Notes: generated by a model from the sequence alone, not told the origin. DNA of 64,000 nucleotides from Diospyros lotus (GCF_014633365.1 NC_068351.1:20077366-20141365), one strand, 5' to 3'; shown: positions 21,604 through 34,680, numbered from the stretch's first letter. Numbers and translations are program-made.

Positions 21604-23468
21604 TGTCCCGACCCAAAATCTGGGGCTGTGACTGGCACCATCCCCCAAGAAGTCACAACTCCAATAGGGAATAGTAAGCCTTACAATACACATAATCCTT
21701 CAAACATTTAAACATCTCGTATACACTACAAAATAAATGTGTTTCCATTAACTGATATTGAAGTGCCCACCGGGCTATAAATCTATTACATGCTTACAAT
21801 ATTCAAAATTTCTCCCTTTACTTACGAAAGGAATATTAACTTCCCTATACTCAACTCGTGTGATGAGATGCATGTGTTGTAGCCGGAGCGTGACTAGAGT
21901 AAATGGAGTAGAATCATTTACCACGACTCCTACCTTTAAAAATGATAACAACCTACAAAATTTGAAATATTAAGGGGTAAGCCTACCACTGGCTTAGTAA
22001 GGAGTAAAAAGCATTATAATAGGGGAAATGTAGAATCAATGCATCCAAGAATGATCATCATACCATGCTATGCCCAATAGTACTTACAACAATATAGGAG
22101 ATGACAAATAAACATACACATATATGAGTTAACCATCTAGAACTAAAGTTCACATATTCCATTCTCTTGGGGCGGAACGACTCTCACCCATAAGATTCAC
22201 TTTGGCGGAACCACTCTCGCCAAGTAAGGGCGGACCCACTCTCACCCTAATATATATATACATATATATATACGTGGTGCACTAACGGCTAAAAATTTTA
22301 CTGTAGTTAGCATACAGGGTTCTAGTTATTACTCCATTTAATACACAATTTATACCATCATTTACTATTATCAAATGCCACATGCAATATATCACATATA
22401 AGTACTACTATTCACAGTCCACACAACATGAATCGTATCTTCCCATATGCACATTAACAAAGATGCAAATTAACCACAGGTGTCAATGCGCAAAACAGAC
22501 AAGATGGATTCGACTTTCCCAAATGCAGTTCAAGAATGAAATCATGAATAGTATATACAATACTATATTAATGAATGGTATGAATGAAACAATCACCACC
22601 ATAATACAATTTACCCACTCATTGTATTATAGAAGATATGGGATTGCCTCAAACACCTCTTGGTTGGGGCAGCCAAAATCATCTAACAAAATTATCAAAT
22701 CACATAAGAATTAAATAAATACAAAATTTAAATCTCCTAGGATTTGGAAAACTCAAATGCTGCCCTAATGGCCCAAAGCCCCAAAATAAAACAACCTAGG
22801 CCAGCCACACGTCCGCCGTCACTAGCGTCCACCACCGACTATTCCTAGCATCCACTTCCGGCCATTGCCAGTCGAATATTTCGACAATCAGAACATACCA
22901 TTAAAAGCGCCTTGCAATTGAGGTCAATATATACAAAAATGAGCCCGATCTAACAGCTGGATTTCCGTAAATCTGATTTTTAATTTCTGGCCAGATTTGA
23001 AAAGTAATCTGTTTGTCGTCACCGGCCATATTTTCCAGCGATCTAAGACCACCACTTAACTCTCTTACCCTCATAGACCAACATACCCAAAAACCATCAA
23101 GATCTAACGTTTAGATCTTCGTAGATCTAACTTTTAATTTTTGGCCAAATTTACAACGCACATTGCCAATCACCGCCGGCCACCGCAACCGACGTTTTTC
23201 GACGATCTGAGGCCACCACCCAACACCCTTAACCCCATTGACTAACATACCCAAAAACCAACAAGATCCAATGGCTAGATCTTTTTAGATTTTAGCTCAA
23301 ACTTTCGGCCAATACACCCACACGCATATACATACGCCTCTCACGAATCTGTACTAAAAGTAAAGCTAATGAAAATAAAAGGCTTACCTTGTTGTAGATC
23401 GGGGTCGATTTCACGATGAAAATGTGGTCGGATTTGGGATTCAACGATTAGATTGCCCAAAATCGATT

Positions 23469-23499
<31 letters not shown>

Positions 23500-23619
23500 T
23501 TGGAACGAGAAAGAACAAGGGGGAAGAGCTGGGAGCCCTAGGGCTTTTATATGGCCTCATAGGCCTAGCTCCCCTCCCCTTGGGCCTTCTCTAACAAGGC
23601 CCAAAGGCTGGGCCTTACA
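21604..23619 (-). repeat. 5' LTR of the Tekay-type element
   Basis: On plus it opens TGTCCCGACCC and closes 'gggccttaca'. It is 2016 bp, longer than its partner because it keeps a block at about 21823-22055. An (AG)n run lies at about 23470-23495. It is followed by the target duplication CAACT (23620-23624). Confidence 0.9.
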
Positions 23620-23624
23620 CAACT

Positions 23625-24205
23625 ATTGCATCCAAAAGCTATCCCAGGTCCTTCAACTTCAACAATACAAAGGAATGTTATGATTTTTGATTGAGTCAAT
23701 TGTGCTGGCTTTGTTAGAACTCCACTAACCGATAAATGCTGTCTTTATGGGCACTAACATAAGGGCAAGTCAAGATTATCCCAGTCCCAGCCTACCTAAG
23801 TTAACCCAAGAAAAAGAATGCCGTGCTAGATTTGTAGGTTTGATGCAAATAAAGCATAATTAAATCAATGCTTTGCAAGTTCTGATTGAGCACCAGCACA
23901 AAGGTTACATGATTTTGATTAAAGTAAGTTGTGAAAGTAGCTTTCCAACTGATAAAGTTTAGTGACAAGGAGGAGAGGGATCTACAGTGCCAACCATGAT
24001 ATTCATAGTGGAAGTGGGTTACACTTGACAATGCTGTGCTATTGCCTGACAATTTTAGTGAACAAGCATAATACACAAAGTTCCAGAGTTGACGGACTTT
24101 TAGAGCGAGTGAGTTCAATAAAAAGTTATCAGGAGCCAGTAGTATAAGAAGCCTGTCGCAGCTGAGTCTGCCCCATCACAAGTAAGGAAAACTAGAGATA
24201 GGGAC
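23625..24205. other. Host sequence upstream of the small membrane protein gene
   Basis: No repeat end was recognised. It may hold the promoter and 5' untranslated region of the gene at 24206, or an upstream non-coding exon. Confidence 0.4.
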
Positions 24206-24430
24206 ATGGTGAGGGAATGGAAAGAAGTGGGTGTTGGGGATAAGCATGCCACTGATGTTGGTCTAGTTTTCTTCGCAGTTCTGGTTGCTTTCACCCTCAT
24301 TTCAGTCCTAATTTTTTCTTGTGCAGGGGGTGCATCCAAAGACAAAACTTCTGCAGCAGAACCAGGCGTTTATGGTGGCGGATGCACAGCTGGGTGTGGT
24401 GCAGCGTGCGGTGGAGGCTGCGGTGGGTGA
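24206..24430 (+). CDS. Small Gly/Cys-rich single-pass membrane protein
   Basis: A 74-residue frame with ATG at 24206. Residues 1-17 are hydrophilic. Residues 18-40 form one strong hydrophobic helix (VGLVFFAVLVAFTLISVLIF then SCA). Residues 41-55 are polar. The C-terminus is glycine-rich with Cys at 60, 64, 68 and 72, a regular C-X3-C-X3-C-X3-C pattern. A polyadenylation-like AATAAA lies 174 bp past the stop. The amino-acid pattern is not of transposon type, and the surrounding 3 kb lacks repeat ends. I recall small plant proteins of this general kind but cannot name a family, and the function is unknown. It could be one exon of a larger gene. Confidence 0.6.
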   Translation: MVREWKEVGVGDKHATDVGLVFFAVLVAFTLISVLIFSCAGGASKDKTSAAEPGVYGGGCTAGCGAACGGGCGG

Positions 24431-24603
24431 CTTCACTGGCAGCCACCAGTCCTATTAACAAAAAGCTTGAAAGTGTTCTCTAGTTTTCATGTTTCATCAC
24501 CATTGCTAATACTCAAAGCAAGGTCTTTCTTGCTCCGGGTATTCACTCCATTCTTAAGATTTAACTAGCCTCAAATTGGATAGCTTTCCACGTTCCAGTA
24601 ATG

Positions 24604-24609
24604 AATAAA
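24604..24609 (+). terminator. Polyadenylation-like signal
   Basis: AATAAA downstream of the 24206-24430 frame. Confidence 0.4.
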
Positions 24610-25560
24610 AGAGACAATGATTTTGGAAATATACAGTAATGGCTAAATTATGCACATATTGGTAGGTGTAGGTAGCAGTAACTAGTAATAAGAGAGAACG
24701 CTTTAGTATTATCTACGAAGATCACAAGGGCAGCAATCTATCCAAGAATAAATTTTCACTTGTTCTTAACTGCCACAGAATACTGGCAGCTAGCACAAAA
24801 AGGGTCTCCGAGTGTACAAGCTCCCGCTTGCAAATATCAGGATATAGTCGTGTTTGCACACAATCTTATCCTAATTTAGCAAAGAGACTCTTTCCAAAAC
24901 TTCAACCATGATCTTCGGACACAAAGGAACAATCTTACAACAAAGAATGCTGACTCGGCTGGCCCGCATAATTGAATGAGATCTTTTGATCAGTTGAGGA
25001 TCAAATTGTTCTTGCAAATTAATGTAATTACAAAGCTTCTGCACATCAATGCGTCAAAAGAAATGCCCCCCTGAGATGGTTAATAGAGGACTAATCTGAA
25101 TTTTAATCTCGTTTCATCATGATTACTGAGAGCAAGCTGATAACAGAGACATCACACTGTAAAAAGCAAAAGAAGGAAAAGAAATGGCGAATAGATTTCA
25201 GATGCCAAACCAATCGGATGAGCAGAGTCACAATAGGGTTATCATTTAAGGAATCACAAGAAGCAAAACAAGATCAACAGTAACGAATAGTATAATTCAT
25301 AAAGAAAGGGTCCGAGTGTTACCCTGTGAAGAGAGGCAAAAGATACTACTACAGGAAATCTGGAAGGGAAAAAAAGATTTAATATTCCCCCACCTACTTG
25401 CACAATCACAACCTGAAACCCTCATTCATATGGACATTTGAATGAGTGAAAGGAATAGACATGCCAATTTACTAAGACTGAATCAAGATGAAAAATGAAG
25501 TTCACCGACAAAACTTGCACCAAATGGTGTATAATGCACTTGATCCTTCAAGTTTTATAT
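24610..25560. other. Host intergenic sequence
   Basis: Nothing recognised. It lies between the plus-strand gene and the minus-strand candidate exon, so it would be a convergent 3'-3' interval. Confidence 0.4.
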
Positions 25561-25662
25561 TTACTTCTCCGATGCTGTTGACGCCTTGATTAGAGAAAGA
25601 ATGTGGTCTGCAATCCCAGCAGAGGCATTGAGTTTTGCAGCCTTGAAAGCTCTCCCAGACAT
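25561..25662 (-). CDS. Candidate terminal exon of an unidentified gene
   Basis: The minus-strand reading is MSGRAFKAAKLNASAGIADH followed by ILSLIKASTASEK and TAA (33 codons). The frame stays open five codons upstream (ESDAE) until a TGA. CAG candidates for a 3' splice site lie at 25663-25690, preceded by the pyrimidine-rich 'tttcttccccgccag' (about 25690-25704). The residue pattern (helical, Ala/Lys-rich, ending at a stop) looks like a protein C-terminus. No upstream exon was identified, and the gene may be disrupted by the repeats to the right. Identity unknown. Confidence 0.35.
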   Translation of the reverse strand: MSGRAFKAAKLNASAGIADHILSLIKASTASEK

Positions 25663-25704
25663 CTCTGCATCAGATTCTCATTCCCTGTTGGACTGGCGGG
25701 GAAG

Positions 25705-26790
25705 AAAGAATACAGGGAAAATGTTACAGATGTTGCTCTTGCAGCAAGGAAAATCATGAAAATGGCTTGGCTTCATGAGACCAAAACCAAAACTGATGTC
25801 AAACACAGAGACTATTATATGCATCCATGTCACAGTAAATGTTGTCCTCGTAATTATTTTTGTGGGGACTCTCTATTAAGTTGAAGCTTGTAGTGAGAAA
25901 ATAATAAGCTTCTACATGAAAGGCCATAACCTTACATGCAACTCTGAACAGCTAAATGCAGCATAGCAGTTTCAAAATTCTTACTCGTCAAAGCAGGAGA
26001 AAAGGCAAAATTGATTCTTGCCAAATTCGGCACTAGGAGAGAACTGATAAACTAGAACCCTTTCTGGTAAAAATTAAATTTAAGGAAATTTAAAAACAAA
26101 ACTGGCACATACCAACAGACAGTATAAAAGATTTTTGATCTTATATCATGTAGCCAACCCCACTGACGGAGATTGAGGTGTAGGATTGTTGTCGAAACAT
26201 ACCAGTGGTAATGCAACAGTAACAACATATTAAGTCTTAATATCACTAGGTGGGGTTTGATATGGAATTCATGATATTTGACATATACGAGTTTTATGTT
26301 AGCCATTGGTTACAAACACAGCCCCCCTCCTTTTATCCAGGCTCCCAAGCCTATAAATAGGAATCCACAGGCGAAGTTAATGCATGCATGGACATAGTAT
26401 GCTCTTTTTTTCTTTTAAATAAAAAGAATGTGTAAATGAGGACTTCCCAAAAACAGAGAAGTAATCTAGGTAATTGAATTAACAAACCAAGGCAGAAACT
26501 ATATCAGCTATGTACGGGCAGTGTTATTGGAAAAACATTACTATTTTTTCAATTAGAGAAAAAAAAAAAAAAAAGCATCAACAATTGTTAAACAAGTGTT
26601 CTCTTGATTCCATGTTGTACTAGTTGGTTTCACAATTTCAACTATGTGATGGAATACAACCACATCAACTATTTACATTCATCACTATCAGCCCTTTTTC
26701 ATATAAAAATAGTGTTAGAACTTTATCTTATCATTTTCAGGACGGGCATCCGGCATAAACTTTGTCACGTTGTTCTTTGCAAGATTTATA
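25705..26790. other. Host-like non-coding sequence
   Basis: AT-rich, with an A-rich run near 26562-26575. No exon or element end could be supported. It may be intron of the gene ending at 25561. Confidence 0.4.
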
Positions 26791-26799
26791 TTTGAAAAG

Positions 26800-28011
26800 A
26801 AATATAGGAGTGCACAAAGGGGGGTGAATTGGGTGTTTCAAAACTTTTTTGCCTTGATGAAGATTTTACACAAAAACTGTTTTATGCCTTTTTATAGCTT
26901 TGAAAACAATGCTGTAAATGTAAATTAAAAGTGCTTGAAATGTAAAATTCAAATGTAGAAGAATATACAAGAGACAATGTACACAAAATTATAATGGTTC
27001 AACACAACTCGGCCTACTCCACTATCTTGGCTCATCACCAAGTATTTTTGAGAATTCACTACAGAGTGCCTATTTAAAGAGGGTAGCACTATCCTCTATT
27101 ACAATAACTTTTCAAAGGCATAACTATAACCTTTTCAAGCCTTTTACTAGGATAAGCCACTAACCCGTTTGCTTTTTAGTTGAGCTCATCAATAACCCTT
27201 ACAATAGTTTCTTTTAAAATAATATTAAGCAATATCTCACAATATAAAACAAACCCTCAAAGGATATGAAAGTGTAGGAACTTGTAAGGGAGTCAATTGG
27301 GTGTTTTCAAAACTTTTACTAATTTTGAAAATCATGCATATAAAAATTGATATAAGTGACTTCATTTCTTTTGAAAAATGTAGCTGTGAATAAAAATCAA
27401 CAATGATGATCTTTATGATTTCATGAATGATGTTTGAATAGATAAACATTTATACTTGTGATTTCAAGACAATGATTGAGTTATGAAATGGAGGTGCATA
27501 CCATGTAATAACAAAAGCTTATAGGAAGAAGATGCAAACATCAAACATAAAATTTATAGTGGTACAGCCAAAATGCCTACATCCACTACCTTAAGTACTC
27601 TTCATTAAAGATTTAAACAATCCACTAAATGGATAGTTTTTTTAAGGGACCAGCTATAACCCTTACACAACTTTTTCAAGTTCAATTGGAATTTTAGTTT
27701 TTACAGGCTAAACTGAAACGTTAACTTTTAAAGGCTAACTTGGAATCTCAACTTTTCAAGGTTGAGTTGAAACCTTTAGTTTTACAAGTTAAGTAGTAAC
27801 CTCTACTTTTATGGGCAAAGCAACAACCTTACGTACCTTTTCACAGGATGAGACTTTATCCTTATAGTTACTAGTTGAATAAAAGCTCACAACTAGTATG
27901 CAAGAAGAGTGTAATAAATAAGAATGGAAGATCTTTACTCTCTTGAAGATTTATGGTTTTATAAGATCTTCATAAAGTATAACTAGATAGTGACTTGAGT
28001 ATCTCTAGTGT
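26800..28011. repeat. Two related AT-rich repeat copies
   Basis: Both open with a TGAATTGGGTGTTT-(C)AAAACTTTT-type sequence (26821 and about 27291). Later they have a 'ttataatggttcaac' / 'ttatagtggtacagcc' segment followed by 'cctac(at)ccacta'. This combination recurs in many plant genomes as an unclassified dispersed repeat. No coding capacity was seen. Confidence 0.5.
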
Positions 28012-28069
28012 TGTTGGAATTGACGTATGGTGGTGTAGGTGAAATTTAAAATTTTTTACATATCAGACA
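28012..28069 (-). repeat. Partial duplicate of a copia LTR end
   Basis: TGTTGGAATTGACG... repeats the first 55-60 bp of the LTR starting at 28070 (TGTTGGGATACAC...), including 'gtgtaggt-aaatttaaaatttttt-catatc'. Confidence 0.65.
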
Positions 28070-29894
28070 TGTTGGGATACACATATGGCAGTGTAGGTAA
28101 ATTTAAAATTTTTTTGCATATCAAAGATACGCAACGGAATACACGAATACACACCATACACACATTAGGTATTTAAGCAACATGATATATTGCTATACGA
28201 AATACAATAAATAGCATACCTGTAGCCTGATGCCGGGTGGAGTGTAGAAATAGTTTCTACACTGAAACCAAATCCTTCTTACTGCATGGAGTGCCTAGTC
28301 CATCCACACCTAGCAAGCTACTCGGTACCATGTTGTCATCATCTCGTGCTAACATGAAGACATTGATTCACTAGCACCCGTGCATCTCCCTGGACTTTTT
28401 GAAATCTTCTGTACATAACAATTATGCACATTGTAAATGATCAGAAGCAAAAGCAAAAGAAGAAGATAGAGAAGCAGAAGACAAGTCGTGCAAGTCCTTT
28501 TAACCTCTCCCAATTTCTGCCTCCCACAAATGCCACCATCTTCTCCAATTTTCTACCACATGTAATCCACTAAAATTAGCTGAGGTGGTAAAAACGGTCA
28601 ACTGGTTCCTTAGAGGCGGTCGATCGATTTCCACCAGATGAAAAAATGGTTGACCGACTCCCTTAGCCTGTTAACCACCTAAGCATTTCAAACTGTCAAC
28701 TAGTTGTGATGAAGTAGTTGATTTCCCTAGTTGTTTCTAAAGAAACCACAATTCGATTCGCTAACATTTAATGAACCGAGTCATTAACACTTAATGATAA
28801 CTGAGACACAATAGGAGCATAACGTCGATACCAGATACTACACTATATAGTGTGTGACTTTCTAACTTTACTACCCACTAGCAAACAGATAGCATCAAAA
28901 CCTTTTTGATGCTGGTCGAAACACCTTAACCCATCACGAGAATCTCTCCATATTCTAGTGATGATCTGAAAGGTCATGGGAAGCACCTAGCAGCAATCCA
29001 GCACAATATCAAAGGTAATAAAGACAAACTTCAAGAGAGCCTATTACAGTTGATGATTACTGTGTAATACAATCCTTCCGTCACCTAATGTTTTGACTGA
29101 GTGAGAGTCGTGATGTGATAAACTCAAAAACTCAGTAACTATGTGTCAAATTTTATCAGCGTGACTAAAAGATACCTTAGGAAACACTTTCATGTGTATT
29201 GGCCAAGGACTTTCCCATCACACTAATAGTAGATAACATAGGATGTTCACATTATCGGTAACAACAAGGGTGACAAATCCTATCCCTAAACACCTGCCTC
29301 CACGCATAGTAATACAGAACCACATAGATGAACGTCTTCACCTTACAATTGGATAGTTCAGCGTAATAGCAAGTCTTGCACACTAATACATAAGACAATT
29401 GTGTCAGTTCAATTCTCATGATCAATTACACAATTGAAACTCGATGACAATCATTATCCATAATGTCATGTGATCAATTATTAGAGTCACATTCAATGTG
29501 TTGTTCTCCAACAATCACCCATGAGTTTACTAGAGACATCTTCATGTCATATGGCATCTGATTCACCACCCCTAACCATTAGTATCTCATATTAATCAAG
29601 ATAGTAAATATCGTACTAGTCCATACTAGATTAATCAGAGTCCCCATCTGATTAATCTAAAGACCAGGAATATTTAAGAAATCATGTCACCAGAATATCT
29701 CGTCACATATTCTTAACACCTTAAAAATAAGATTCTCAAACAGGAAATCCAAGAACTCATTTATATAGCAAATTGGAGAGTTTAATGAATGAATAAACTT
29801 GCCTTTTATGAATAGATATACAAAGATACATTAAACGATTTTATTACAAATGTCAGATGTCATCCAAATCTAGCATTAGGGCACATCACTAACA
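28070..29894 (-). mobile_element. Copia-type LTR, copy A
   Basis: On minus it begins TGTTAGTGATGTGCCC at 29894 and ends ...CCCAACA at 28070. It has TG/CA ends and an internal 'GTTGGAGAACAACACATTGAATG' type segment. The length (1.8 kb) and start resemble SIRE/Maximus-like copia LTRs. It lies head-to-tail with copy B without an internal coding region, which suggests unequal recombination. Confidence 0.6.
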
Positions 29895-32800
29895 AGACAT
29901 ACACAGCGAAAGTCATATTATACACCTACCATACACAGCTTGGATAGTTAAGCAACACTATATTTCATCAAATAAAATACAATAAATAACATACCTATAG
30001 CCTGATGTCAGGTGGGTGCAAAAATTGTTTCTATACTGAGACTAATTCCTCCTCAACACGTAGAGGGCCTAGTCCATTCACACCTAGCAAGCTATCTGGT
30101 ATCGACTCGTTACCCTTATCTCGTGCTAGCCAGAGGACGCTGAGTCACTTGCACCTGTCTATCTCTTCCGGACTATCAGGTAACACCCAGCATAACAATT
30201 ACGTTGTTTGTAAAATTAACAGAAGTAGAAGCAAAAGGAACATAGACAAAAGCCAAGACAAGCAAGAACTTCTCAATTTCCTCCCAATTTCTCTACCTCT
30301 AGGAAGCCAAGACGCTTCTAATTTCTTGTCACTCTTTCTCCTCAGCTGACTAACACATGGAAGCCACTATCTTAAGTTGAGACGGTAAGACAGTCGACTG
30401 TCTTCCTCAAGCAATCGACTCTCCATAAAGTTTAAAGAAAAACCACAACCAGTTCATTAACTTTTAACAAACCATGTCATTAACACTTAATAACATATCA
30501 AAACACATCATTAGCTATTAATGATGCTAGAGACATGATAGGTGCATAGTGTTGATACTAGAAGCCACGCTGTAGGGTGTGTGACTTTCTTGGTTCATTG
30601 CCTAATAGCAATCAGATATTGGCAAAACCCTTTTTGATGCTGGCTAAATCACCTCCACCTGTTATGAGAATCTCTCCATATTCTCATGGTGTCTTAAAAG
30701 GTTATGCAAAGCGCCTAACAAGAACCCAAAGCAATATAGAAGACAATATAGTCTAACTTCCAATAAGCCTATTATAGTTGATGATTATCGCATAATACAA
30801 TCCTTGTATCACTCAACGGCCCGGCTGAACTAGACTCATGGTACGATAAACTCACAAACTCAGCAACTATGCATCTAATCTCATCAGTTTGACTAGATAG
30901 CACCTCAGGAAACACTTTCCTGATTAATCATACTTCCTTGGCCAAGGAATTTCCCATCACACTAACAGTAAACCATATAAGACATTCACCTCACTGAGAT
31001 GAGGGTGACAGATCCTATCCTTGAGCACTTCCCTCCATGCACCAGTAATACGAGACCACATAGATGAACGTCCCCACCTCGCAATTGGATGGTTCAATGC
31101 ATTAGTAAATCCCACACACCAATACACAAGACAATTATATCAATTCAAGTTAAAGGACTAGTTACACAATCATAAGTTGATAACAAGATCGTTATCCACA
31201 ATACCATGTGATCAGTCATCGGTGTTACATTCAATGCATTTTTGCTCCAACAACCACCCATGAGTTTACTAGAAACATCACATGTTATATGGTATGTGAC
31301 CCACAACCCTTAACCATTAGTATCTCATACTAATCAAGGTAGTAAAGTTCGTGCCAATTCATAATTGATTAATCAGAATCCTTATCTGATTAATCTAAGG
31401 ACTAGGAATATTTAAGAAAACCCTGTAACAACCCGTTAATGGGTCTGAGGGATATGTAAGGGAATAAAATATTTTTTTATTTGAGCCATAATTTTTAAAA
31501 AATTATGTATGATATTTTTAGCTGATTTGGCAAATAAGGAAACACAATAGAAAAGTCAAAGTTTTGACTTTGTTGGAAATTGGACCCACAATAAGTTAAG
31601 GTGTGCCATGAAGTGTTATTTGGAATTTATGGAGTTTAGTTAATGCTTAAATTGCCCTTGGAATGTAAGCAATTTCCATTTAAGTTGATATGTCAGAGGG
31701 GCATTTAAGTAATTGTGTCATGTGTGTTTGTGTATATATATAAGAATGAGGCTAGTTTTGCAAGAATTAGAAGGCGATTGAGAGAGGAGAAGAGAGGGGG
31801 ATCGGGAGAGCAAGGAGAGGAAGCAAGGGTTCAACTTCTTCACCATTTTTCTTTGCTTTTGGTTCTTCAAGTGAAGTTTGTGCAAGCTAGAAGTGGTTTC
31901 ATCTTCTTCTTCTCCTTCTCTTGGCTTGGTTTCTTGGTTTTGGAGGTGTGGAGGTTGTGGTTGTTTTTCTTCAAGCAAGACTTTAAGGAAAGCTTGATCA
32001 AAGCAAGTTCTACTCCTCTCTTCCTCTTCTAAACATTTGATTTTGGCATATCAAGAGTTTTAATATGAAACCCCCATGTTTTTCAAAGGGTTGTTCTTGG
32101 ATGACATCTATGTCAAAAGCTTGTAAATGTCTCTTTTCTCTTGCTTGATCTTGTTGGCCTCTTTTGAGTTTTGAAATAGGGTTTGTTTTACCCTATAATC
32201 CTCAAGGAATGATGCTTATATTGGTTAGAGCTTTGATTTAGGCAAGATTTTGGGTGTATTTTGCTATATTTGTGGTTTTTTGCTCGTTATTCACGTTCTA
32301 GGCCTCTCTATCAATCAACCGTTTTCCTTAATTGATTGATTATTTCTGCAAAAAAGCCTCTGTCGATTGACAGATGCTTCCTTATCGGTCAATCATTTTT
32401 AGCTTGTGGCAGTTGCATATGCTCTACTATTTTGGGCATAACTTTCAATATAAATATTCTTGCATTATAAACTAGACTCGATAAGCTTCGATTTAGTATA
32501 TAATTAAAAATATTTGGCCATGTTTTGAGTGGGTTCTTCTTGGTCCCAGAACATGTTTATATGTTCTTGGAATAATTATGCATTCATTGGTGCGCTATTA
32601 TGTGAGTTAGGATTCATGAGAACCTTATGTTTCAAAGGCTGGGTTTAGAGTGATTTCTCCATGATCCCTAAGAATTTTTAGGTGCTCTTGGGGATTACTT
32701 GGGCATTCATAAGTATGGCTTAGTGCATGATTTGAGGTTACACAAGTTCGATAATTTGGTGTAATATTATAAGATTGTTTACATATGTTAATTTGGGTAT

Positions 32801-33263
32801 GCTATATAGGGGAGCGAAGGCATTGAGTGGAGATGATTAGCCTCTAGGGTTGCGTGTGTATGGGAGCATGCCCCCTAGGTGTTGAGCTGGCTGGCCTCAG
32901 GAGTTAACCTAGAGTTGAGTTGTCTGACCTCAAGTGTCAGTTGATATGTATATTAACCTTAGGTGGAGCTGACTAGCCTCAGGCATCACCTTAAGAGTGG
33001 AGTTGTCTGGCCTTGAGTGTCCGATATGATCTGGGTATATAGTGCCGGGATATGGGTGTGTGCATGTATTATCCCTTGTTCTTGGGTTTGTATGCATGGT
33101 GTGGTTGGGCTAGTGTTTCACCTTCTGGTAATTGTACCTTGTATAGGGCATTATATCTTACTCGTATCGGGTTGTATTTCTTTGTGGCTTATTCATATTG
33201 ATCATGCTTTCCATTTCTTGTTGTTATACTTGTTGGGCTTTGTGGTTCATTTTCTTGCTTGCA

Positions 33264-33316
33264 TCATTCCAGGAAAAGGCAAGGACAAGGCTAAAGGCTA
33301 TTCTAATAGAGGTTGA
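33264..33316 (+). other. PGKGK module of the solo LTR
   Basis: A pyrimidine-rich stretch ending ATTCCAG (to 33272) is followed by a reading of PGKGKDKAKGYSNRG and a stop at 33314-33316. The CAG falls after the first base of a Gly codon, the same phase as in the other LTR families. Confidence 0.35.
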
Positions 33317-33707
33317 TTTCATGTCTACAGATGTGTACGCGAGCTTACCTAAAGAAAATGGCCTTGGGGACTTTTGTGTTGAGAGGTTAGAGCTAGTTAG
33401 GCTTTTGATGTAAGGGCTCACTCTCGAATATTCCTGCTAGCATAGGATATTCGAAAGGAGGTCGTCACAGAGTTGATATAGAACAAACCATAAATAAATA
33501 GACAACTCATTTCATTCACTAGCAATGGAAACTAAATTTAAGTTCAATTACACTTCCAATAGCTCAATAGTTACGGCTCGACGACCATACAAAATAGATA
33601 AAAGACTCTAATGTTAACTAACAAAATAAGAATCATTTCATCTCAAGTCTCACCAAAATGCTAAACAAGATCTTCAAGTTAGGATGTGTCCCCATACACC
33701 ACTATCC

Positions 33708-33761
33708 TTAGGCCTTAGTTCCATTGGACTCACCCCCAATAATAGCTTTTCCTTTACCTGG
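33708..33761 (-). other. PGKGK module of the inverted solo LTR
   Basis: A minus-strand CATTCCAG (about 33758-33765) is followed by PGKGKAIIGGESNGTKA and TAA at 33708-33710. It has the same codon phase as 33264-33316. Confidence 0.35.
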
Positions 33762-34089
33762 AATGGCAAAGAAGATCAAGTGAGCCACAAGGCTCAGCAA
33801 GTTCTAGGACAACAAACAATGATCATGAACCAAGAATAAGGTGACACCAAAAGGAGTACTCCAGAACTCAAATGATGTATACAAGTATCACAATTTAAGA
33901 CTTGATCAATTCCAAGTTAAATGTATCATGCCACCATGTACTATTATGCAAATGTGCATATAAATTTAATATCAATATCAAATCTCATAAGCTCACAAGC
34001 CATAAATCAACACATGCCAAAGTGTACACATAGACAAAACCTCACAATAAATATGGAGCCAACCTGTTAGGCTATGGCCACCTCGCTAG

Positions 34090-34330
34090 CAAGGGCTTCC
34101 AAAAAGAGCTCGAGAGAGCTTACAGTCAAGGGACGAGCTCGAGGTCATAAGTGGCCTATGAAGAGAGAGCTCGAGGTTAGGAGGTGAACAGGAGTTCGCT
34201 AAACAAGCTCGCGGTCATGGGGGTTGAACAAGAGCTCGTTGGGCGAGCTCGCGCCATGAGCCTGAGGAATGAGCTTGTGGCTAAGGCTTACGGCGAGAGC
34301 TCGTGAAAGAACTGGAGGAAAGAGCTCGCT
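34090..34330. repeat. GAGCTCG-rich short repeat array
   Basis: About ten GAGCTCG / CGAGCTC words occur in 240 bp with irregular spacing (each about 20-35 bp). Confidence 0.6.
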
Positions 34331-34544
34331 GGAATAAAAACGAACCTGAACGTGTATATATATATATATAAGTGGGTTGGTCGAACAAAACAAGGGCATT
34401 CGAATGACTATTTAAGCATGAATAAGGTGGATTACCTAGGCAGGGCATGGCTCGGATAAGATTTTCAAATCAGTGAAGGGTGACAGCTCGTTACGCATTT
34501 ATGTACATGCGTATTTATAAGTGGGTCTCATATATAGGCGAACA

Positions 34545-34680
34545 ATATATATATATATATATATATACAGTTGAGGCTTTTGCTGTTTGCGTAAGACCTC
34601 CAAATACCTCAATGAAATTATTTAATGGTGAGTTAGCATTTTACATTTAGACTCAACACTTTTATATATATATATATATA
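34545..34680. repeat. (TA)n microsatellites
   Basis: Two TA runs, near 34546-34567 and 34662-34681. Others are at about 34356-34372 and 35457-35478, all inside the inverted solo LTR. Confidence 0.8.

Larger units (their letters stand above)
9672..23619 (-). mobile_element. Tekay/Del-type Ty3/gypsy element, structurally complete but coding-dead
   Basis: Two similar LTRs (9672-11451 and 21604-23619) face the same way and are flanked by CAACT. On the minus strand the order is 5' LTR, tRNA-Met-type primer site, gag with zinc knuckle, protease, RT, RNase H, integrase, chromodomain-like tail, purine tract and 3' LTR. RT before integrase defines gypsy, and the C-terminal chromodomain-like block fits chromoviruses of the Tekay/Del group. 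Every domain has stops. A 5.0-kb element sits inside gag, so the original length was about 8.9 kb. Confidence 0.92.
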
